Positions 31,138 through 40,800 of a stretch of DNA of 64,000 nt are shown here, piece after piece. Both the position numbers and the translations under genes were made by a program. Positions within the stretch are counted from its first letter, which is position 1. Each line of letters begins with the position of its first letter. The stretch lies in the NCBI GenBank assembly GCA_963924555.1, contig OZ004582.1, positions 7,192,001 through 7,256,000 on the forward strand, given 5' to 3'. This DNA is from Crambe crambe. Lineage: Eukaryota; Porifera; Demospongiae; Poecilosclerida; Crambeidae. The notes under the pieces were generated by a model. That model saw only the letters and a list, made by a program, of their open reading frames with translations, had not been told where the DNA came from and did not search any database.

Positions 31138-34048
31138 ATGGCTTCACAGTTGAAAGAGTTGACCTATGGCTCTGTTGAGATCTACATCGATGATATTCTT
31201 GGCATTGGCGCGTACGGGAAGGTCTGCAGGGCCAAGTGTGGTCAGTTACCTTGTGCTGCCAAGCTTCTCCATGACACTCTCTTCCAGGACAATGACCCAG
31301 GGACTCACAACCTGACCATGAAGTTCCTGCAAGAGTGCCGGTTCCTCATCTCCATTAAACATCCTAACATTGTGCAGTGTCTAGGCACTATCAGAGATCC
31401 CGAATCGAGAAGGCCTGTTCTCCTGATGGAGATGATGGACGAGAGTCTGACCAAATTCTTAGAGAGATCCACCACTTTCATCCCTTACCATATCCAAGTC
31501 AACATCTGCTACGACGTAGGACTTGCCCTAGCCTACCTCCACTCCAATGGCATCATCCACCGAGATCTCTCCAGCAACAATGTCCTGCTGATCGGCTCAG
31601 GCAGTAGAGCAAAGGTTACCGACTTTGGGATGTCCAAGTTCGTGGATATGAACCCTCGCATGACCCCACTGACCCAGTGTCCAGGAACCTCAGCCTACAT
31701 GCCTCCAGAGGCACTGACAGCACCACCTCGCTACTCCAGTAAAATGGACTGCTTCTCTCTCGGAGTGCTTGCTATTCAGGTGGAAACAAGGAATTTCCCC
31801 AACCCTGGAGATGTCACGACTATCATGGAGGATGCAAGATTCCCAACAGGACGTGCTTTATTATTCATCCCAGAAGCCGATCGCCGAAAGAAGGACCTTG
31901 ATCTGATTACATCTGACCACTCCCTCCTGCCCATCATCCTTCAATGTATCAAGGACGAGGAGGGGGAAAGACCATCGGCCGATGAGCTGTGTGAGCGACT
32001 AACCTCACTGAAGAGGGAGTCAAGGTACACACACAGTGTGGAGCAGACTAGGGACCAGACCTCACAAGCACAGACACTACAACTGCAGTTGGAGAGGAAA
32101 GATGAAGAACATCAACAAGAGTTAGCCTCAAAGGAAAGAGAGTTGGAGAAGAAAAATGACGAACATCAGCAAGAGTTAGCCTCGAAAGAAAGAGAGCTAG
32201 AAAATGAAAATCAGAGGAGGTCAGATGAAAAGCAACGAGAGTTGGCCAGAAAAGAACAAGAATGTTGTGATATACAAGAGCAGTCCAGAGTAAGAGAGAG
32301 TGAACTGACTGCAAAATTCGATCGTGAGCTGAAACTTTTAGAAGAACGACACAAGAAGGAATTGGATGAAGCCAAGAAAGCAGTTCACACTCATAAAGAT
32401 AACACACAGCAACAAGTTCCTAGCAAGTTGAAAAATCAGCCACTGGAGGGAAAACCTAAGAATGTTCCTGTGAGTCACTATTGCAATAACGGCTAGTGGG
32501 GGGGGGGGGGGGGGGGGGAGGTGGGTTGACTAAACCCTGCCCTTGGCCTGATGCCCAACCAAGACTCCCTATGATTTATTATGTACAGTGGCACCTCTAC
32601 TCTGAAAGAGGACAACCTCTACAAAAGACTGGGTTGTCCCTAGTGTGTCCATGTTCCATTGTAGTGGTCTTAGGGCATAGTTTGTGTTATACATGCAAAA
32701 ATCAATGCTTAAAATTCAGTTTCAATATGTGCAAAGTATTATGGTCAAAATTCTAAATAAAGCAAAATCTTTAAGGTCTTAAGGTCTATGGTACAAGACA
32801 AATCTCTATTGACTTTAACCTTTGACCTATATGTAAAAATATTTTATGTGCTTTATTGACCGTATAGCCCTTTTACCTATATTATTAGTTATGTAAAGTT
32901 TAAGCATAATAGTAAGGTTTGCATTATGCCCATAATTTCATTTGAGAGAGTTGTAGCTAGCTCTATGTAGGGATGACGTGGACGACGACAAATACAAAAT
33001 TGGATTTATAGTTCCCCCACTTAGACTTAACAAAGCTACTGTGAATGATTATCCAGCCTACTAACAAAGTCCAGACCAAGTTTCAGGACCAGGGAGCTTA
33101 CCGTTTCAGAAATACAGCAAGCAAGTATATCGCTGGATTTTCTTCTCATTCTTCTTCTTCTTAGACAACCATTATGATCTCTCGAACCACTCAAGCTGCA
33201 GCTATGATTTATCCGCTCCAAATTCTACCATCTACAATCTTTTGTACTTGTCAATCCTTGAAAAAGTCGATGTAAAAGGAGACACTACAGAGCAAAGTAC
33301 TCAAGTAATTATTGGAAGCCATTTTTTTCAATAATGCGTAAAATTGATATCAAACTATAATATTGCTCAGCTCAGCTTGCTAATGACATGTGCATGCTAG
33401 ATCATAGACTACTCAATCAACTCGGGGATTTTAGATCTAATCCATCTATATACCGGTAGACTCTTCTGCATCCTCAGACTTCAAGCCTTGCACACATGAC
33501 TTGCTGATAAATAATCATTGGGTATTAGAGAACTAGTCTTCTTTCATCTATCCCTGCATACACATAGGAGAATGAACTCTATACATAAAACCATAAAACT
33601 TTAAAAGAGAGGGGAAAAAAAGACCGGGAGCAAATAAGGGGAAATATTTCTGTGAAATGAAAAAAATAGCTATATTGCTCAAAAAATAAGGAAACAAGGG
33701 TAAGGATGAAAATTGGAAATGGGATCAATCTTTGTTCTGTACATCCAGCCAACAATCCCTACATATACATCGGGTAGCTTCAGATTATAGTGCAGTAATA
33801 TACGTATATGTAGGGATTGTTGGCTGGATATGCAGAACAAACCCATTTCCATCCTTCATCCCTACCCTCTTTTTTGAGCAATGGTCATCCTTATATTTCA
33901 TGGAAATGTTTTTTTTTGTCTTGAATAGTGCAATAATTCCTTTAATTAGAGAGCTATTTCAGTATACTCTCTTGTTTAGCTACAGACACCTGACAAACAA
34001 AAGGGATGCAAACAAGTAGAAAACACCCACCAGAAACTATGTCGTTAG
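31138..34048 (+). CDS. Protein kinase - coiled coil protein, copy B (Kelch part out of frame)
   Basis: Exon 1 (31138-32469, 444 codons) encodes a full kinase with GIGAYGKV, HRDLSSNN and DFG, and an 18-residue-repeat coiled coil, close to copy A. I use the ATG at 31138 because all copies share MASQLKEL; the open frame continues upstream without another ATG. The exon-2 acceptor is conserved at 33985 (TACAG, then ACACCTGACAAACAAAAG). A 34-bp deletion near 34017 shifts the frame, and translation would stop at TAG 34046-34048, about 20 codons into the exon. The predicted product is about 464 aa without Kelch repeats. The intron (1.5 kb) is enlarged by a G21 run, a CAGTGGAACC element and a foldback. 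Confidence 0.7.
32498..32518. repeat. Poly-G run (21 G) in copy B intron
   Basis: It lies about 28 bp after the splice donor of kinase copy B and is absent from copy A. On the transcript it would form a G-rich tract near the 5' splice site. Confidence 0.9.
32585..32665. mobile_element. CAGTGGAACCTC element (TA-type MITE remnant)
   Basis: TACAGTGGCACCTCTACTCT to GTGTCCATGTTCCATTGTAG. Other members lie at about 25715-25790, 42399-42565, 46978-47130, 53475-53690 and 57780-57975. The CAGTGGAACCTC ends, often beside TA, fit a Tc1/mariner/pogo-type MITE. Confidence 0.6.
33674..33885. mobile_element. Foldback element in copy B intron
   Basis: ATCCAGCCAACAATCCCTAC pairs with GTAGGGATTGTTGGCTGGAT around a short loop. 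The outer arms continue through TGTTCTG, GGAAATGGG and ATTGCTCAAAAAA with their inverses, to about 33885. It is absent from the copy A intron. Confidence 0.75.
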
Positions 34049-34863
34049 TATGGGGAGCAGCTGTGGTCCGTGGAAACATTGCGCTCTTCTCTTGTAACTT
34101 TAATGTATATTCATACAATATATTTGAAGATGAGTGGACAAAGTTACAACAATGTGAATATCAATGGACCAGTCTGGCAATTGTTCACGACACCCTTACA
34201 ACTGTTGGGGGGTGCACTAGTGATCGCACACCAACCAATACCCTCCTCAGTCTCTCACAGAGTGGATCAGGATGGAAATGGGGAAGAAGTCTGCCACAAA
34301 TGACAACAAAACGAATCCTTCCAGCTACTGTCACCATCACCACCCACCTGGTCGTAGCAGCAGGAAGGATGAAATCAGTTGGTGGTGGCCTATCTTCAGT
34401 GGAAGTATTGGATACAGAAACTCTCCAATGGTCCATGGCAAGTAGTTTACCTCAAGACATTACATTCCCTCGAATGATATTATGCAGTGGATATGTTTAT
34501 CTCTCTTCTGGTAGCACTGTATTCTCTTGTTCTGTGGAAGGACTCGTCCAGTCCTGCCAACTGCCTACCCACAAGCGTACCTCCATCAACGGTGGCTCTA
34601 TATGGATTAGACAAGCAGACATTCCTGTATGGCGTGGATCCAGTCTAGCAACACTAGGAGAACATGTACTATCTATAGGAGGACAGAATTCCTTTATTGG
34701 CAATCCAACAGCAAGTATTCACTGTTATGATAAACCCACCAGTTCATGGAGTATGATAGGAGAAATGTCCATCCCAAAACCTGATCCTATAGTTGCAGTC
34801 ACCACCAGCAATGAACTGATGGTAGTGGGAGACACTATTGAGATAGGGAAATTGGTGGAATGA
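33986..34863 (+). pseudogene. Kelch exon of copy B, frame-shifted
   Basis: The Kelch region is fully open from 34006 (ATG) to the stop at 34861-34863, 285 codons. It shows TLTTVGG, HLVVAAGR, VEVLDTETLQW, VYLSS, HVLSIGG and ELMVVGD. Only the link to the kinase exon is lost through the 34-bp deletion. It may be a recent lesion or the exon may be translated separately from its own ATG; transcripts would decide. Confidence 0.65.
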
Positions 34864-35326
34864 CAATGCCATCATCATGTGCACCACTACCAGTAGCTAT
34901 CATCCTCTAACTTGATTGATTTCTTTCCCTTTTTGATACAGTGCTACAAAATTTAATACTAAAGACTGGATTTTTGTTTGTTCCAAAATCTTGCTAAAGA
35001 GTTTCATATTTGTTCATGATTCAGTATCTTGTGAGGCATGGTCACTACAGTGTTTTACTCTAAGATATTAAAAGTGAACCATTTTTCTACCCAAATAACA
35101 AGTTTGAGTTCTTTAACTCACATATTTGTGGAAATACAAGCTTAAAAACTTTTGGGCCTTTAAAAAAAGTCCATTTTGGAACTATTTTTGATGCTACAAA
35201 AGATATCTGGAAAAAAATATTCAGGATTGGAACTCTTACCTCAGCATTTAAAACAACTAGTAAAGAGACTTTTATTGTACTGTATCATTCCATAATGTGT
35301 TTGTGTGTGTATTGTTATATAAAATG

Positions 35327-37683
35327 TTATGCCATCATGACTGCCCCAGCTCTGGTGGCCTTCAGTTCTACACCAGCTCCAGCAAAACCAGTGCCTCCCT
35401 GCATAGGAAATAATAGAACCATTACATCATTCACAAGAGGAAAAAATATGAAATTCTGAGAATATGAGTGGAACCTTTACTAAAGGACTGAGAAAAATAA
35501 ATATTTCATAATGCTGAGACTTTTAAAGATTCTAGTATCCCTACAACAACCATGAATCCTTATTTCAGGGGGTCCTTTGTCAGAAATATGTCCCACTAAA
35601 ATATCTCCATCTTCTGAAGTTTATTAATGAGGAGAGAATCCTGAGGTGACTCACCCTGACGATAGTGATGATGTCACTGTCTTTGAGTTTCTGTCCAGAG
35701 ATGGGACACACCATGCCATTTCTACGAATCACCTTCTCCACACACTCCATGGTCACTATGTCACCCCTGCAGGCAGGCACACAGGGGGAAAAATGACAAA
35801 GATCAGGCTTATGATACTGTTACACATACGTGGGTCTCAACACAGCACAAGGGATGGAGTTCCCCAGAGTGTCCCTAGTGATGGGGCACATGTAGCGAGC
35901 ATCCTTCACAATGGTGGATGTCTTCTCATCTCGGTCAGCAATGGGAGTGAACTTGACAGGAATGAGGTCCTAGGAAAATATAGCAAGTATTCTCTCAACG
36001 AGGAGGGATATACCCAATAACTACAAGTATTATAGTATGGGGTGTCCTTTGACCTACATACCTTAATTCTGAGTTGTTTTCCACTCATGGGACAGTATGT
36101 TTTGTTATCCTGGGAAAGGGAGGGTAGAAAGAACACACTAGCATTGTAAGTACTTGTATCACTGTACTCACTGGTTTCTTGACTTCTGCTGGTTTGGCAT
36201 CAGGAGTGAGAGAGGGTATCCAGAAACTAGGCAAATTAGGTTTGGTCTTCACTTTATCTCCACTCTCCTCGGCACTTGAACTCTGACCTTCACCAGAAGG
36301 AGTAGAATGTTCTCCTGTGTGGACGTACATTTACATTACAACTATAACAACAACAACGACATGCTTATCATAAAGAAAATCTTAGCTCATGTGACTTCCT
36401 TACTTGTGTCTGATCCTTCAGTGATGAAGGGGCTGTTAGAATGGGAGAGAATGCTCTTTTCTGTGGAGAGGAATTTAGCAACTTTAGATCTGGTTTCTGC
36501 CCGACTCAATTCTTCAAGCTCTTCCTGTTTGAGGGGAAAAGGTTTCAAAGCATGTAAATAGTAGACACAATCATATATCAAACCTCATGCTTTTTCTTCT
36601 GTTTTTCATACTCCTTCATCCTACGGGCATCTGCAATAAGTTATGTATTTGACTGGGTCTGTAGGTCAAAGCTATCAAAAGGTATACTGTATACGAGTTG
36701 AATTTGGCGGTGTATTAAAATTGACAGTCTATCTTGGAACTGCCAATAATAATGTCTGCCAAAGCCTTCCATGGTACCTCGTATACGGTATGTGTAACAA
36801 TAGATACATTCATTTAATAATGGAAATTTCTGAATAGTGCACACCACCCCTTGAAACAGCTGTAGCCGTCTTTTACTTTTAATTAATATCCCAGTTTAAA
36901 ACTCTATTTTCGAACTGTATAAAGTTCACTTACTGTCTCTCTTCTGATGGAGGATGCATTCTAGGATTGCCTCTTTGTCATAGAGATACCCATCAGTACT
37001 GGATGACAAGAAACACACATCAGAGGCATAGTAATTTCGTTTTGGATTAATGAGATTAGCTAGCTAATATTGCTTTATGCTGTAATAGCTGAAGTCTCTC
37101 TGTCTCTGTCTCTCTCTCTCTCTCTCTCTCCAAGTATCACACTTCCAGTTTTTAGACGACGTACGTAATGACAGGATTTCTGCATGGCTGGAGTGACAGA
37201 GAACAGCAATCGAATCCCTACACAAAAGGTCAAAATACAAAGACTGATGGAAAACGAAATCACAGTACAAAATAGCCTCAGGCACTTCCACAACTCCAGC
37301 ACGAGGGAACAAGTCGAAGTATTGTGTGTTACCAGACCCTTACACTGGAGTTGCGGAGGTGCCTGGGGCTGGCTACGCCAGACTAAGTACAAAGTACATT
37401 ACATTCTGAAGTATTGTCTCTACTAAGTGTGATTTTAATCTATCAACCCACAGACTATCAATAGTTTATACCTTGATTGAATCTTTTCCCAGTCTAACAG
37501 TTCTGGTACCATACTCACCAGTAGCTGAAAAGGAAATAAAGGAGAGCACACTAAAATGACTAGTTAGCTATTGTTACAGTAAGTGGCGCGTTAAATGGTG
37601 TTCAAATTCTAACCTGTGTCCTTCTTCTTTTCGTGGTAGGAATATACGGCACTGGCAGTTGAGTTCTTTCCGTGTCTAGTCAT
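35327..37683 (-). CDS. NOSIP: Nitric oxide synthase-interacting protein, NOSIP (10 exons, 311 aa)
   Basis: Minus-strand exons are 37683-37614, 37524-37472, 37063-36934, 36630-36584, 36524-36404, 36314-36172, 36109-36062, 35969-35830, 35766-35655 and 35398-35327. They sum to 312 codons including the stop; human NOSIP is about 301 aa. Recognisable parts are MTRHGKNSTASAVYSYHEKK, TDGYLYDKEAILECILHQK (first U-box half), RRMKEYEKQKKKHE, LPSFWIPSLTPDAK, CPMSGKQLRIK, ARYMCPITRDTLGNSIPC, TMECVEKVI, and the C-terminal GGTGFAGAGVELKA. NOSIP is a U-box type E3 ubiquitin ligase. The N-terminal half of the U-box is diverged: human NOSIP has a CCxLxLQPC stretch, here only DVCFLSSS is readable. The gene shares a 160-bp divergent promoter with the metalloprotease. 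Confidence 0.9.
37273..37385. mobile_element. Foldback MITE with 9-bp target duplication in NOSIP intron 2
   Basis: TAGCCTCAGGCACTTCCACA with ACTCCAG pairs with CTGGAGTTGCGGAGGTGCCT, and the right end is TAGTCTGGCGTAGCCAG inverted. Flanks AGTACAAAA (37264-37272) and AGTACAAAG (37386-37394) differ by one base. It is related to the elements at 19159 and 28478. Confidence 0.7.
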
Positions 37684-37843
37684 GGCATAAGTGGATAAAC
37701 AAAAACACAACAGAGAAAAATTGAGGTTGGAAATGGTCGTCAAATCACTAGACGATTAGACGATCTTTACCATAATTAAAATTAAAGGGGCGTGTCTTGT
37801 ATACAATAAATTAGGGGCTTGTAGTCAGTTTTAACAAGTTAGG
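37684..37843. promoter_or_regulatory. Divergent promoter region, NOSIP / metalloprotease
   Basis: 160 bp lie between the NOSIP ATG (37683, minus) and the metalloprotease ATG (37844, plus). The NOSIP-proximal part is duplicated upstream of the NOSIP pseudogene at 29529-29640, where no metalloprotease follows. No clear TATA box was identified. Confidence 0.5.
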
Positions 37844-40800
37844 ATGGCAGATATTATTCCTCCAAGCTCTGCTCCCCTCCCTAGCAACCCTCCTTCTGGA
37901 GATCCTCCTGCCTCTCAGAGTGCCAACGGAAGCGGAGACTCGCCTGCCATTCTTCCGATCACAGAAAAAGGACAGATATGCTATGAACGGGTGTTGCCTT
38001 CTCAGGATCACTTCTACAAAGTCCCGGATCCTCCCAAGTGCACTGGTAAAGTGAATCTATAAATAACTTAGCAGGCACCATTTGAGGAAGTCTTCAAATT
38101 TAATATTGCTAATTCACCCCTTAATAATAATAGGGACATCAGGGCTCTTTCATAGGCATAGAGAGGTTCCGCTGTATTATAGCGGATATATTATCACATA
38201 GCAGCATTGGCTACATGTGGGAAGTTGTACAGGAAACTAAAAGTACATAGAAACTGCTGCATGTGTGTGTATTCATGCAGCCATAAATGTCAACAAAGCA
38301 AGTTTCGATTCTACATGAGCATTCATTATTCTCCCTTATGTAACTAACCCTGCCCATTTAATCTTAGAACAGTTTCATTTTTTTTGGTAATCAGTTGTAA
38401 AAGTTTTATGTGAGAGATGCAGTGATCTTGCAATACAAATCCAGAACAGCAAAACCAAAATTTACATAGCCTCCTTTCAAGTAGCCCAACTCCAAAGCCA
38501 TTTGAAAGGAGGCTATATAAATTTTGGTTTTGGTGTTCTTAATTTTGAAGATCCAGTTCTTTGTAAGACAATAATCGGTCACCAGCCCCACCCTCGACTG
38601 TTTAACCACTGAGCTTGTCAGTTACATGTAGACACCATTCCATTCTAGTTCATCATAATTTGGAAATCTTCCATGTGTATGCATTTAATCCACCCCCTGA
38701 AATAAGAACACCTTTCAAACTGGATTCAAGGACATGGCATAGTTACTCACCAGTGAGGATTAATATCAATTTGCTATGATGGATATTAATTAATTAGTAG
38801 TTTTGCATATGACCTTTGACCCTAAAATTTAATACCCATAATCTGCTTATCATTCTCAGCTAACATGATAAAAATTCAATAGAATTAGTTCTCATAAAAT
38901 TATTAATTATAAGATTTTAAAATTTATGAGAACTAATTCTATTGAATACCCATAATATTGCAATACAAAGGCAAGTGTTCCTACATTGATGTACTGCTTA
39001 TAAAATCACATGATTATCATGTGATCATGTGTGACTGTCATGGGATAAAATCACATGATTGTCATATGATCACCTATCTCGTAATTATATTTTAATTTTA
39101 TTAGGTGACACGATATGTCCCCTCCCCCTGGATGCCGTGGGATACGTGAGAAAGCTGTGGAAGAAGAAGGACCTGTTTGTCTACTTTCTGACTCCACACG
39201 AGCAAGAGGACGCCATTCTTGCCTGGGCCAACGAGTGGAGTAAATACTGCGCCATCATCTTCCATCATACCAAGAAGCTCGACACCAGTGACATCAGAGT
39301 TGCTTTCAATGACTGTATGTTTCGGCTAAAGTTCTGATTTTTATGACTGATTTACTTGAGTATAGAACTCCCTAATTAGCTAGAGGGGTGGCCTCATTTC
39401 AGGGGTGGATTTATATACTCTTCAGGGATGGCCTTCATATTATGAAGTATACATTGGGTTTTTTAAAAAGTGGTCCTGAATACAGGGGTGGTCTCATTTC
39501 AGGGGTCCTGGAGTTCACTGCCAGGTTCAATTAGAAGCCTATCTCATTTATAAGCCTGGGTCATAGAAATAAAGGCCTGGCCTTGCCTTGATTAGAAGAC
39601 CGGTTTCATTTATAAGCTGAGTGCAGGAATTGGATAGAAGCCTGGGCTTGAGAATATACGGTACATGTTGATTAAAAGGAAGAAAACTTACTCTACAATG
39701 TAGAAAGTTGTAAACATTATGACTCAATATTAACTTTACAGTAACAAGACCTACCCTAATACTACATGCATCTAGTTAGTTAGGGTTATGGATCTGTCCC
39801 TGCTGCAATTATTGGATCACTATAGCTTCAATGAACCCCCTCAAATGCTGTACAGTATACTGCCTCTTTAAGTTCTGCCTAAAGAAAAACAACCAGAAAT
39901 GTAACCACCAATAATATCTATAGCAACAACAACAAGAGCAGAAAAACAACCTGAAATGTAACCACAATTACAATAACGATAGCAACAATAACAACAACAA
40001 CAACAACAACAAAACAAGACCTTAAATCAGGACACTCCTCTGGTTCCCAAAAATGTTCATGTTGAGAGCTTCCACCATTGACATAGTGATAAATAATGAA
40101 CTGCCATAGCTATAAAAACATTCTTTTTTCTTCTTTTTTTCAAGCTGGTTCATGGTCCTATATTGGGACTGATGCCTTGCACATCCCGAAGGAGTCTTTT
40201 ACGATGAATCTTGGCTTCATCGATCGTCCAACAGTCATGCACGAGTTTGGACACGCCCTGGGGCTGATCCACGAGCACCAGAGTCCCTTTAAGGGAATGT
40301 TTGAGTGGAACAAGGATGAGGTATGTGACGTGGTGGTAGGAGCTGATTCACAAAGAGGTGGGAAGATTTCAATGGATGATTCCTTTAAGCACTGGAATTG
40401 GACGTACTTTAATTTGAAGAGTCCTAGGCAGATTCAAATGTTACCCCATTTTGTTGCCCTACAATGTTCGCATTTTCCTAGTAGATACAGTGAACTCCCT
40501 CTAATCAGGACCCCTAAAATGAGGCCACCCCCGGCCCTGTATGTATTCAGGACACTTTAAATTGTCCCAATGTATGCATCATAATATAAATCCACCCCTG
40601 AAATGAGGCCACCCCTCTAATCAGGACACTTCTGCTGGCCCCAAAGGTGGCTGGATTAGAGGGAGTCCAATCCCATGAACCACAGTTTACATAAACTCTT
40701 TCCAAGTTCTTCCCATTGAGGGCAAGAGACTATCAATTCATAGTGTCTGGTAGGAAGTTAAAAGAGGAAGCTAGGGATGATGATTCATGATGGGATAGAC

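Larger units (their letters stand above)
31138..37803. repeat. Segmental duplication unit B (kinase-Kelch + NOSIP)
   Basis: Paralogue of 24284-29640. In this unit NOSIP is intact and the Kelch exon is frame-shifted, the reverse of unit A. Confidence 0.8.

Noticed and set aside
32496-32756. 86-codon plus-strand frame starting with a poly-Gly run
   Set aside because: It is created by the G21 homopolymer and a MITE in an intron; no homology and no splice context.
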